A stretch of DNA of 35,708 nt from Candidatus Fermentithermobacillaceae bacterium UBA3907 (GCA_002391545.1 DGFF01000024.1:1-35708); one strand, 5' to 3'. Positions 17,086-25,216 are shown, counted from the first letter of the stretch. Numbers and translations are program-made. Notes: generated by a model from the letters alone, not told the origin.

Positions 17086-19731
17086 TTGGGCAGGCTAAGC
17101 AAAAACAACGAATTCGAGCACCTGAAAGGCGAAGTATCTGTGGCTGTCTCAGAGGAACTTGAAGCGGCAAAGAGCGAAGGAGGCCGTGCGTCTTTCCTTT
17201 TTAACGGGAGGTTCCTTCAACAGTACGGAGACGATTATCTATACGCGTTTTCCACCGATGAGGAACTGAAAATACCAGATGGAAGCGACGTCTTACTTGA
17301 GTCAGAGACTGCCAAGTTAAAAGCCGTCCTTGTCGGAAACGAAGGGTTTACAGTTTGGCTCACAGTTGGTCAGCAGATATCTTCAGAAGCCGATTGGACT
17401 ATATCGTCAAATCCTTGGTTTCTCCTCGAGCAACTGCAAAGACACGTCGAGACTGCTTCGTATTCGCCTATAGCAGATGAACTGTTTTTTGGCAGAAAGA
17501 AGCGCACTAGAATACCTCAGATGCATACAGTAGATACCTTAGTCGGTAGCTTAAAAGATCAGCCTGTTGTTCTTGTATGGGGTCCGCCAGGAACAGGGAA
17601 GACCCAATTTGTAGCCAGATATACACAAAAACTCGTCCAACAGGGTGAAAAAGTCTTGGTTATGTCAGTTAGCAATATTGCAGTAGATAACGCAACCACT
17701 AGGATCGACCAATTATCTGAGCCCGGCAGTTCTCTGCGAGTTGTGCGTTACGGTTATCCCCATGACCAGGATTTAATGAAAGACCATACTCTCGTTGCTC
17801 ACTTGATCGCCAGGGCGCGCCATCCTGATTTACTTGAAGAGAGGAATGCCTTAGTGGCGCAACGCAGAGAATTGATGACGGAACCCGACAGAATCGATCC
17901 AGAACGATTCACTTCGGAACTAGATAGGCTTACTGAAGAAATTAAAGCCATCGACGATCTTTTGGCTGAAGAGGAAATACAAATTGCACGTTCTGCTGAT
18001 GTGCTTCTAACTACTCTAGCGAAGGGCACGTTGGCCAATTTTATTGTTCCTGCCTACGCAAACCTTTCTTATGACTTGTATGACACAGTCATACTCGACG
18101 AAGCTAGCATGATCAATTTAGCTTATATGTTTTGGAGTTCAACCCTTCCTAAGAAACGCCTGGTCGTAGTAGGCGACTTTAGACAACTTCCTCCTGTATC
18201 CCGTGGCGAATCTGAGAGCGTGAAGAAGTACATGCAGACAGACATTTTCGAGTTTCTAGACATACCGGATATTGTGGATTCAGGAGAATGGGAAACGCGC
18301 CTTCACATCTTATGCGAGCAGCATCGAATGAACCCTTCTATTTCGGCTTTGGTAAGCGGGCCTGTCTACGGAGGCCTTTTGAAAGATGGCTCGGGAGTAA
18401 AAAATCGAAAAGAGGGCAGGTACGATCCATGTCCAGATTGCCCTGCTCTCCTTGTAGATACTTCAAGTTTGGAGCCTTTCTGTTTGATAGACCCATCTAA
18501 AAAATCCAGATCAAGATTTAACGTATGCCATGCTATGCTAGACATTCTTTTGGCTGAGATGACTGGCAGCGACTCTATAGGAATTATCACCCCTTACGTG
18601 CTCCAAGGCAGGATAGCAAACCGACTCGTCGTTGAAGAGGGGCTTAACGATAGCATCGCCTGCTCTACAGTGCATAGATTTCAAGGTTCAGAACGCCGGG
18701 TTGTGATTCTAGACACAGTAGACTCAAGCGGAGTCCCTCGAGCAGGCATGCTAATCAAAGGGGGACATGGGACTTCTGCCATGAGGCTTCTCAATGTTGC
18801 CATAACCAGGGCAATGGAGAAACTGATCATAGTGGCAAACAAGAAATGGTTAGCACCAAAGCTTGATGGCACTAACGTACTGCGCGAGGCATTTAAGGTG
18901 CTTCCGACAATAGATGTTCTTGACTTATTAAACCAGATACCTGAAATGTTTCAGCCGGTGTTCGGCGACCTGCTCTCTGGCGAAGAGTTTTTGAAAGATG
19001 CATTATGGTCCATCTACTCGGCAGAAAAATCAGTGAGGGTGTTTGCCGATGGAACTAAGTGGATACCTTTTATTCTAGAGGGTCTATACACTCTAAGAAA
19101 GATGAATTCTGCGGGTAAGGATCTTTTTGGTTCGTCACGGGCCATTCAATTCGAGGTCATTCTACATCCAGAGACAGACCCAAAAATAATTGATCCAGGA
19201 GTTTTAGACCGAAAATTACGTGAAGTATCTCATGAGTCAAGGATCAAAAATTCTAGCCTTGGGAGGGTAAACGCAGTCATTGTAGATGGATCAAAAATGT
19301 ATTTGGACCTCTCAAGCCCCAAGAGAACTAAAGGACAAGGTGAGGCTAGAGGTCTGCGAATTCATTTACCCGACACTGTAAGCCTTATAAGCTCGATCCT
19401 TTCGGTTGGAGCGGAGAAATCTGTAGGTGGATTAGCGGAAATTCTTGGGGAGATGAAGTGCCCTGAGTGTGGGCGTAATATGGTGATAAGGAAGGGCCAA
19501 AAAGGGTACTTTCTTGGATGCAGCAAATACCCTAGCTGCAAAGGACAGATGTCTATCGAAGTAGAATTGGTCCAGTCCTATTTGGACTACAAGCGTGAGG
19601 TGGGCAAGGGCCTCAACTGCCCTCGGTGCAACTCTCCTATGAAAGCAAAGAAAGGGAAGTACGGTGTGTTCTTATCGTGCTCCTCGTACCCGCACTGCAA
19701 ATGCACTCAGAAAATAGATGTAATACTGTGA
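17086..19731 (+). CDS. UPF1/DNA2-type SF1 helicase with two C-terminal topoisomerase-type zinc ribbons
   Basis: The 881-residue protein is a superfamily 1 (AAA_11/AAA_12) helicase. Walker A GPPGTGKT lies at residues 166-173, the DEAS Walker B at 338-341, then GDFRQLPPVSRG (motif III), CEQHRMNP (IV), STVHRFQGSERR (V) and NVAITRAMEKLI (VI). Residues about 620-780 may be a degenerate phospholipase-D-like fold without HKD residues; this is uncertain. Two C4 zinc ribbons of the type found at the end of topoisomerase I follow (CPECGRNM...CSKYPSC near 790-826; CPRCNSPM...CSSYPHC near 843-878). Start TTG 17086 has GGAG eight bases upstream. It faces the zinc-hook ATPase, and similar helicases occur in phage-defence islands; a defence role is inference. 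Confidence 0.85.
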   Translation: MGRLSKNNEFEHLKGEVSVAVSEELEAAKSEGGRASFLFNGRFLQQYGDDYLYAFSTDEELKIPDGSDVLLESETAKLKAVLVGNEGFTVWLTVGQQISSEADWTISSNPWFLLEQLQRHVETASYSPIADELFFGRKKRTRIPQMHTVDTLVGSLKDQPVVLVWGPPGTGKTQFVARYTQKLVQQGEKVLVMSVSNIAVDNATTRIDQLSEPGSSLRVVRYGYPHDQDLMKDHTLVAHLIARARHPDLLEERNALVAQRRELMTEPDRIDPERFTSELDRLTEEIKAIDDLLAEEEIQIARSADVLLTTLAKGTLANFIVPAYANLSYDLYDTVILDEASMINLAYMFWSSTLPKKRLVVVGDFRQLPPVSRGESESVKKYMQTDIFEFLDIPDIVDSGEWETRLHILCEQHRMNPSISALVSGPVYGGLLKDGSGVKNRKEGRYDPCPDCPALLVDTSSLEPFCLIDPSKKSRSRFNVCHAMLDILLAEMTGSDSIGIITPYVLQGRIANRLVVEEGLNDSIACSTVHRFQGSERRVVILDTVDSSGVPRAGMLIKGGHGTSAMRLLNVAITRAMEKLIIVANKKWLAPKLDGTNVLREAFKVLPTIDVLDLLNQIPEMFQPVFGDLLSGEEFLKDALWSIYSAEKSVRVFADGTKWIPFILEGLYTLRKMNSAGKDLFGSSRAIQFEVILHPETDPKIIDPGVLDRKLREVSHESRIKNSSLGRVNAVIVDGSKMYLDLSSPKRTKGQGEARGLRIHLPDTVSLISSILSVGAEKSVGGLAEILGEMKCPECGRNMVIRKGQKGYFLGCSKYPSCKGQMSIEVELVQSYLDYKREVGKGLNCPRCNSPMKAKKGKYGVFLSCSSYPHCKCTQKIDVIL

Positions 19732-19786
19732 CGAACATCAGATAAACTGCTTATACTGCGCATATCATAATGACAGCAGTTACTCA

Positions 19787-19823
19787 ATTGCCAAGGTGTG
19801 GTGATCCAAATCAAACTGGCAAT
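19787..19823. terminator. Possible bidirectional terminator between convergent genes
   Basis: ATTGCCA (19787-19793) and TGGCAAT (19817-19823) form a 7-base stem with a 23-base loop between the ends of the helicase and the RloC-like gene. AACTGC/GCAGTT pair nearby. No T tract is present, so the call is weak. Confidence 0.25.
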
Positions 19824-19824
19824 C

Positions 19825-22107
19825 CTACATACCTACACTCGCCTTTAAATCTGCTAGATAGTCCTCGTCTAGCGCGTTGAACACAATCTCAATGGCTCTT
19901 TTGACCTCGTGGGTAGGTGGCAGTTGAATCGTTCGTGATATATTCTCACCATGAGACCATTCATCTGCTACCTTCTGCACCAAGATTCTTTCTTTTCTTG
20001 CCTCCTCGCCAGGGATCATCTTCTCTAATCCGTCTTTTAGTCTAGGTTTGCAGGATGGGTATCTGAGCCTGATATAGGTTTCTAAAAAACGTCGTAGTAT
20101 GTTGGGTGTAGTATATAGTTTATAATCATCGATATCAGATTGATCTTGGTCAAATTTGGCGAGGTGATAAAACAGGTACTGGTATTCGGAGTCAAATTTG
20201 CATAGCACACAATCTAGATCCTTCAACCGAGCATTGTCTGCGTTACGTTCTATCTGAAAAAGATTGGTTTTGCAGTTACCTTTGCCTGTTTTACCGAAGT
20301 TGCATTCCCTGGTTACACTGTAGGGTTTGAATTTCCCTTTAAGCAAGCGAAAAAACTCGAAATTATGAGTAGAGACGAACAACTGTTTGCACCGGCTTTT
20401 CAGCGTAGCGCAGATGAGTGCAAATGTATAGTGTATATGGTTGCTGTCTAGGCTTGATACAGGATCATCTATAAAGACTATCGTGTCTTTTAGATGTTCT
20501 TTCATGTCTTTACCCTCGAGGGAGGTGAGAAAGTACGCGAATGCAATTGCGGTTTTTTCGCCTTCGCTTAGGTTGGTTGCTTCTTTTCCATGGCGCAAGA
20601 TTTGGAACTTGTCTTGTCCGTCTACCTGTTTTGTCTTTATCTCGATTGGGGTATCGGGGCCAAAGTAGTGTTCCAGGTAGTGGTTCAGGGTTTCGGCACC
20701 TTTGATTGTGTCTGAGAGCTGCTTTTTTAACTCTTCCCTTTTCTTTTCTAATTCCTTAATGTGTTCGCCTAACTGTTTGATACATTCTTTCATATCCTTG
20801 ATTTCTGTTTTCTCAGCCTCATATTGTTGGGAGTTGTAAAATTCTGCTGCGTAGTGCTTTTTTAGTCTATCTATGCTATCTTCTTTCATCGTTTCGAATT
20901 CATTTCTTATTTTGTTGTGTTCTTCGAATAACTCGTTAATTGCCTTAACAAGTTCCTCCATTTTGCCCATAACATGCAAGACAGAATCACAGTCCGAAGG
21001 ATCCATATCCATGCTTTTCGAGAGGCTTTCTAATTTCCTACTTGTGTATCCAACCAATTGATCAATAGCCTCATTATAGGTTTTGATTGTTTCTTTCAGA
21101 TTATTCCTGATCTCAACATATTGTTTCTGCAATCCACTGTAGATACCGTCCTTGCTTCCAAATTCCGGGGACAGTTTTGCACCCTCAAGTTTGCGTTTGT
21201 GTTCTAAAACTTCATTTCTGAAGCGTTCGTAGTCCTCCGAGAAATGAGCATCTAGTTGTTCAAGAAAATCGGGGGGTAAGTCACTCTGGCAGAACTGGCA
21301 TTTTGTTTGATTGACATGAAGTTCGCGTCCTTTTCTTACCCAATTCTCGAGATCAGGATTATCTTTGAGCCTTTCAATAGATTGTGACGGAGTTACGACC
21401 TTCTGCAAGATGTCTCGGGTATCACTTAGTATGTCTGTATCTAAAGGCAGATTCAGGCTACTAAGAGGCTCTTCTGGCATGGGTGCCCCTAAATAGTGTT
21501 CTGCTTTTTTTCGCTCATCACTAGACAGTTCCCAATTAGCTATGTTTGGGTTGTCTAATAGACTCCTTACTTGCGTCCTTGTGAAGTTTCGACCTAGAGA
21601 CAGTTTATCTGTCATTGTTCTTGCCTGTTCAGTTAGAGCAACGTCCAAGGCGCCTTTAAGGTCGTCATGTTTGCCTTGGGCAGTACTTAGTTTCTGCGTA
21701 TTATCATCTTTTTCCGTGGTTAACTTTTCAAGTGTCTTTTCAAGCTCGATATTCTTTTCACCTAGCACCAAGATAGGCGATATTTCCCTATATTTCTGCT
21801 CCCAAAGAAGATTGTCTCTGACGTAATCTGTGTTGAAAACCCTGATCTTTAACGGGTGAGGTTTCACATCGGTTTCCTTTATCGTATGGTCTTTTTCTAG
21901 GACTATTGTGAATTTGCCGTCTTGATAGTCATCATGAAGTTTGCCCTGTTCTAGTGAACTGAATATCCTAGATAGTGTCGTTTTGCCTGAATAATTCCAA
22001 CCAAAAATGATGTTGTGTTTGCCAAACTCTTCTGGTTTGTTCTCACTTGACTTGTAGTCTGAGAAGATCCCAAAGTTCTCGATTTTGTCAATTCGCTTGA
22101 CTGTCAT
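19825..22107 (-). CDS. RloC/PrrC-like zinc-hook ATPase (AAA_13), possible anticodon nuclease
   Basis: The 760-residue protein has an ABC/SMC-type ATPase split by a long coiled coil. Walker A GWNYSGKT is at residues 36-43; the ABC signature (NLSEGEKTA) and a Walker B with FIDDPVSSLD come after the coil. A zinc-hook CQFC sits at residues 270-273 in the coil, as in RloC. DDPVSSLD is shared by PrrC and RloC. The C-terminal part has Arg672-x3-Glu676 and, 43 residues on, His719 in EWSHG, which could be the Arg-Glu-His triad of an anticodon nuclease, though non-nuclease AAA_13 proteins have a similar pattern. Start ATG 22107 has AGGGGAGG before it; an in-frame TTG at 22125 lies upstream of that SD. 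It probably acts in phage or DNA-damage response. Confidence 0.8.
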   Translation of the reverse strand: MTVKRIDKIENFGIFSDYKSSENKPEEFGKHNIIFGWNYSGKTTLSRIFSSLEQGKLHDDYQDGKFTIVLEKDHTIKETDVKPHPLKIRVFNTDYVRDNLLWEQKYREISPILVLGEKNIELEKTLEKLTTEKDDNTQKLSTAQGKHDDLKGALDVALTEQARTMTDKLSLGRNFTRTQVRSLLDNPNIANWELSSDERKKAEHYLGAPMPEEPLSSLNLPLDTDILSDTRDILQKVVTPSQSIERLKDNPDLENWVRKGRELHVNQTKCQFCQSDLPPDFLEQLDAHFSEDYERFRNEVLEHKRKLEGAKLSPEFGSKDGIYSGLQKQYVEIRNNLKETIKTYNEAIDQLVGYTSRKLESLSKSMDMDPSDCDSVLHVMGKMEELVKAINELFEEHNKIRNEFETMKEDSIDRLKKHYAAEFYNSQQYEAEKTEIKDMKECIKQLGEHIKELEKKREELKKQLSDTIKGAETLNHYLEHYFGPDTPIEIKTKQVDGQDKFQILRHGKEATNLSEGEKTAIAFAYFLTSLEGKDMKEHLKDTIVFIDDPVSSLDSNHIHYTFALICATLKSRCKQLFVSTHNFEFFRLLKGKFKPYSVTRECNFGKTGKGNCKTNLFQIERNADNARLKDLDCVLCKFDSEYQYLFYHLAKFDQDQSDIDDYKLYTTPNILRRFLETYIRLRYPSCKPRLKDGLEKMIPGEEARKERILVQKVADEWSHGENISRTIQLPPTHEVKRAIEIVFNALDEDYLADLKASVGM

Positions 22108-22150
22108 TTTGTTCCTCCCCTTCAAAGGTACAGACGGGATTCTAGATAGG

Positions 22151-22162
22151 CTAACATGTTAG
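22151..22162. promoter_or_regulatory. Perfect 12-base palindrome upstream of the RloC-like gene
   Basis: CTAACATGTTAG reads the same on both strands and lies 44 bases before the ATG at 22107. It may be an operator. No convincing promoter was found beside it, so this is a weak call. Confidence 0.3.
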
Positions 22163-22444
22163 GAGCATGCAAAGATAGTTTTGGTGTACGCTAAATATAT
22201 GCGCGGCAGACGGTTCTACAAAGAATGTTCTAATGTTCCCTTACAAGGATAACCGAGTCAGCAGCGAATCGCAATTCGGAAGAAGCATGAGAGACGCGGG
22301 GTTTTGCTTCAACGCTAGTTTGCGTGCTGACCTCGCACTAGAAACACTGAGAACTATAGATCGGATTGCCTCTGCCCATGGCGACTGCGTTTCTGGCTAC
22401 ACTGCAAGCTCAGATCCCGCACATGTGTAGGTTTTCCCCTCTTA

Positions 22445-22524
22445 GTTGTTTGTAGAGTTCAGAGCGGGGGTTCTGCGGTGAGAGTAGATAGCGCGCCTGG
22501 CTCTGAACGCAAAACATCAACAAC
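22445..22524. repeat. Nested inverted repeats between the two defence-like genes
   Basis: The gap 22126-22587 contains no gene I can support. Within it, GTTCAGAGC (22457-22465) and GCTCTGAAC (22500-22508) are perfect 9-base arms, and outside them GTTGTT (22445-22450) and AACAAC (22519-22524) also pair. CAACAAC at 22518-22524 can alternatively pair with GTTGTTG at 22538-22544. This could be an RNA structure or a decayed element. Confidence 0.4.
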
Positions 22525-22587
22525 CTCGACTTACTTCGTTGTTGCAGTTATACAGATATCAATTACATAGACAAGCAGAGTCCTACC

Positions 22588-23460
22588 TTAGACGTGCCTG
22601 AGGATATTCTCCCATGATTTAGGAAAACCTATACGTTCTATATCTACCACACTATATTGCCCAATTAGAACTGCAAGATTAGTAACAAAGCGGTTCCATT
22701 CATCCTTATCCATCAGCAATCTGCCCATAACACAGATATTGGCAAATAGGGTGTCATTACGTATCTGCAGTTTATTATCTGATTTGAATAATTTTGGAGT
22801 GATAACTGACTTTTGGTTATATAATCTACCGTAATGAGCACATGTATTCCTTAGATACGAGAGCGAATACAGCCAGCTGCGAACATAATCGCCTCTTGTG
22901 TTGTAGTATTCGTTAGCTATTTTATCTTGGTCTTTATCCATTAGATTGCTGTACATTTTGGACAGAACCCCAAAAGTCGTTAATTCGATAACAACCCAAA
23001 TAGGAAATTCGCCGTCGTATTTCTTTCTGTGATGTTCTACAAACGCCTCATTGCTTCGGTTGATCCCATTTTCAAAATCTCGCAGCATATCTGCATGGTA
23101 TTTCTCATTCTTGAAATTCTTGTGATCTTTATAACCTAACGCGCCGTACTGGCGAGCAATCAAATATGATATGTGAGTCCTAAATGCAATTTCTATGTCT
23201 TCTAGCAAGGAAGAAATGAGATTTCGAAGTTCCTTGTCGAACAGGTAAAGGGCATACACATCGTGGATAGAGGCACTGCCATATCGTTCCTCCTCTTTAT
23301 ATGTGAGGATATACCCGGTAAGGCGGTAATAATTAATTCTCTGCAATATATTGATTGCTTCTTCTTCGTTAGGAATGAGGAGATTCCTTGATTTGAGAAG
23401 TTCAATTTGTTCTTTGAATGTAGTTGGCTTGTTTATGTCCTTACCTTTTATGCTCTCCAT
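22588..23460 (-). CDS. Abi_2 (AbiD/AbiF) family abortive-infection protein with HEPN motif
   Basis: Abi_2 proteins stop phage spread by harming the infected cell, most likely through RNA cleavage. The sequence shows the family opening (KPTTFKEQIELLKSRN), the NYYRLTGY block, and the HEPN-type R-x4-H motif RNTCAH (codons near 22834-22851). Length is 290 residues from ATG 23460. The frame stays open to an ATG at 23544, but those extra 28 residues fall on a strong RNA hairpin, have no SD, and precede the normal family N-terminus, so I place the start at 23460. It is oriented like the RloC-like gene and has its own promoter. The family call is secure; the start is moderately so. Confidence 0.85.
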   Translation of the reverse strand: MESIKGKDINKPTTFKEQIELLKSRNLLIPNEEEAINILQRINYYRLTGYILTYKEEERYGSASIHDVYALYLFDKELRNLISSLLEDIEIAFRTHISYLIARQYGALGYKDHKNFKNEKYHADMLRDFENGINRSNEAFVEHHRKKYDGEFPIWVVIELTTFGVLSKMYSNLMDKDQDKIANEYYNTRGDYVRSWLYSLSYLRNTCAHYGRLYNQKSVITPKLFKSDNKLQIRNDTLFANICVMGRLLMDKDEWNRFVTNLAVLIGQYSVVDIERIGFPKSWENILRHV

Positions 23461-23530
23461 AAGAGGGTTCCACCAAGTAAAAGTCTCACCCCGGTTCCCC
23501 ATGGAATAGGGAACCTGGTGAGCTCTATCA
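23461..23530 (-). ncRNA. Structured leader of the Abi_2 gene, candidate abiF RNA
   Basis: Between the promoter and the Abi_2 start, the transcript would fold into a strong hairpin. The arms GGTTCCC and GGGAACC are the complements of 23509-23515 and 23493-23499, and an outer CACC/GGTG pair is encoded by 23517-23520 and 23487-23490. A further GGTGGAACC downstream could compete or form a pseudoknot with the GGTTCC arm. Rfam lists an abiF RNA motif found just upstream of such genes; the match here is by position and structure only. It may act as an RNA antitoxin or attenuator. Confidence 0.5.
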
Positions 23531-23535
23531 TTATT

Positions 23536-23564
23536 TTTGTACATCGAAATTGTGGTTTTGTCAA
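23536..23564 (-). promoter_or_regulatory. Promoter for the Abi_2 leader and gene
   Basis: On the minus strand, a perfect TTGACA (complement of 23559-23564) and TACAAA (complement of 23536-23541) are separated by 17 bases. Transcription would start near 23529, just ahead of the hairpin. The insertion sequence ends 18 bases further upstream, so it spared this promoter. Confidence 0.6.
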
Positions 23565-23581
23565 GATAGGTTGATCATATT

Positions 23582-23634
23582 TGTAATCGGACAATGATAT
23601 TGTCACCGTGAAACGGGACCGAGAAAATGTCACC
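23582..23634. repeat. Left end of the insertion sequence (bipartite inverted repeat)
   Basis: Two TGTCACC-ending blocks, 23588-23607 and 23621-23634, are separated by 13 bases. The transposase ATG follows at 23635, so the inner block abuts the start codon. Confidence 0.7.
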
Positions 23635-24971
23635 ATGAGAGAAAGAGAGAACATTTTTTTGAGCGCAAAAGAAGCAAGAAGAGTTTTCGTTATGGAAGAA
23701 GTAGTTGAAGGGAGGATAACAGTAAGAGAAGCAGCAGCATATTTGAACATTAGCGAGCGATAGGTGAAAAGGTTAAAGAACGGGATGAAAGAAAAAAGTG
23801 TTCTAGCCCTAGTTCATGGCAACAGAGGTAGAACACCCAAACACGCCATATCTAAAGATATCAAAGATATGGTCGCTTTGCTAGCTCAAAATGAATACAA
23901 AGGCGCAAGTTGTCAGCACATGCCAGAATTGTTGGCTGAGCAAAGAGGGATACATATATCGAGCAAGTCCGTAAGCAGGATACTTAAATAAAGAGGTATT
24001 TTGAACCCATACTCGCATAAGTGTGGTTCTCCCAGGAAGAGCAGGACTAGAGCTCCAAAGGAAGGGATGCTGGTACAGTTAGATGCCAGTCCTTTTGATT
24101 GGTTTGAGGGTCGAGGACCAAAACTTGAACTTCATGGGGCAATAGACGATGTCACAAGCAAAGTTCTGGCCCTTTACTTCCGCCCTAATGAGGACCTAAG
24201 AGGATACTTAGAAGTTTTGGAACGAATGACTGCGGATTACGGGATTCCAAGAGCAGTATATACAGATGGTCACACCATATTCTTCTCCCCCAAGAAAGAC
24301 AAACTAACCATAGAAGAAGAACTGGCAGGAAAGCAAGTGGCGCTAACGCAACTAGGCAGGGTATTTGAGGAGTTGGGTGTATCACATATACATGCGCGTT
24401 CACCGCAGGCTAAGGGGCGCATAGAAAGACTTTGGGAAACCCTACAAGGACGCCTGATGGTAGAGATGAGGATAGAAGGCATATCTAGCATTGAAGAGGC
24501 AAACGAATTCCTTCCAGGATTCATCGAGAAGTACAACAAACAATTTGCTGTGGAACCTGCCGATCCGGAATCTGCTTTCGCTGCGCCCATGGCTAAGGGA
24601 AAAATGGAGTCCATAATATGCCTTAGGGAAGAGCGCACAGCCACTGGCTCAACCATCTCCTACTATGGCCAAAAGTACCAGTTAGTTGATGAGAAAGGTA
24701 ACATACTGTCATTGCCATCCAACATTTAGATGACTCAATAGATGCAATGTATCGGGGGAAAAGATATGGTCTTTGTGAATTTAACCCTGCTCCCAAACCG
24801 GAAATAAAACTCGAGGCAAGAGAGAAGCAACAAGTAAGCCGTAAACCTAACCCAGACAATCCTTGGTTGAATTTCAAGCTACCTCCTAAGGTTGATGACC
24901 CCGTAGAACAGTATTTTGAAAAGAGAAACTGGAGGCTGAGGCAAATCCATCAAAACTACAAAGAAGATTAA
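23635..24971 (+). pseudogene. Transposase of the insertion sequence, broken by two stops and a frameshift
   Basis: The reading frame starts MRERENIFLSAKEARR and shows an N-terminal helix-turn-helix (VREAAAYLNISER) and a DDE core: Asp in QLDASPFDWF, Asp in VYTDGHTIFF, Glu in GRIERLWETLQ. It is interrupted by TAG at 23761-23763, where relatives normally have Gln (NISERQ), and by TAA at 23989-23991, again one base from a Gln codon. Near 24710-24722 the frame slips, and the last part (MYRGKRYGLCEFNPAP) continues in another frame to 24971. Three lesions mean it cannot make an active enzyme. The intact DDE residues suggest fairly recent death. Confidence 0.88.
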
Positions 24972-24976
24972 CAATT

Positions 24977-25003
24977 ATGTTGGCGGCAATTCGCCGCCAA
25001 CAT
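24977..25003. terminator. Strong hairpin after the transposase
   Basis: ATGTTGGCGGC (24977-24987) and GCCGCCAACAT (24993-25003) form a perfect 11-base stem with loop AATTC, six bases after the transposase stop and inside the element. No T tract follows, so it may be an imperfect terminator or an insulating hairpin. Confidence 0.5.
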
Positions 25004-25015
25004 TCACAAAAAGAA

Positions 25016-25077
25016 GGTGACATTTTCTCAGTCCAATTTGACCTAGTTTAGGGTGACAAAATCACTGTCCGTTGACA
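25016..25077. repeat. Right end of the insertion sequence (bipartite inverted repeat)
   Basis: The inner block 25016-25029 and outer block 25052-25071 are inverted copies of those at the left end, with 22 rather than 13 bases between them. The aroG fragment begins directly after the element. Confidence 0.7.
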
Positions 25078-25216
25078 GGGGCTCATGATAGAAAGCTACA
25101 TTGAGCAGGGCAACCAAGATGTGCATGGGGGCGTCTATGGAAAATCAATTACTGATCCTTGTTTAGGATGGAAAGAATCTGAATACCTCATCTATACGAT
25201 TGCAGAATATGTTTAA
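25078..25216 (+). pseudogene. aroG: 3' remnant of a class I (AroG-type) DAHP synthase
   Basis: Immediately after the insertion sequence, the frame reads LMIESYIEQGNQDV, then YGKSITDPCLGW, and ends at TAA 25214-25216. This matches the C-terminus of AroG/AroF/AroH-type DAHP synthases (VESHLVEGNQ; YGKSITDACIGW in Escherichia coli). Only about 45 codons remain of a normal ~350, so the gene was cut at the element boundary. It is a different class from the complete DAHP synthase at 33631-34674. The fragment probably once headed or belonged to the trp operon that follows. Confidence 0.85.

Larger units (their letters stand above)
23582..25077. mobile_element. Degenerate ISNCY/IS1202-like insertion sequence
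   Basis: An element of about 1.5 kb is bounded by related inverted ends. The outer ends read CGGACAATGATATTGTCACC at 23588-23607 and, on the other strand, CGGACAGTGATTTTGTCACC at 25052-25071. An inner GAGAAAATGTCACC repeats on both sides (23621-23634; complement of 25016-25029). It contains one broken DDE transposase. I found no target-site duplication, which fits a later deletion on the right, where the aroG fragment begins. The family name rests on transposase and end style and is an inference. Confidence 0.8.

Noticed and set aside
22233..22430. 65-codon rightward frame in the gap between the RloC-like and Abi_2 genes
   Set aside because: No Shine-Dalgarno, no recognisable motif, and opposite in direction to both neighbours; probably chance.
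23461..23544. N-terminal 28-residue extension of the Abi_2 protein
   Set aside because: It has no SD, falls on the predicted hairpin leader, and lies upstream of the family's usual N-terminus; treated as RNA, not protein.
23761..23991. Stop codons in the transposase as evidence of TAG/TAA recoding
   Set aside because: Other genes in the window use TAG and TAA as normal stops, and the same frame also carries a frameshift, so it is simple decay.
23560..25100. Target-site duplication around the insertion sequence
   Set aside because: TCATAT on the left and TCATGATA on the right are only loosely alike; no convincing direct repeat was found.
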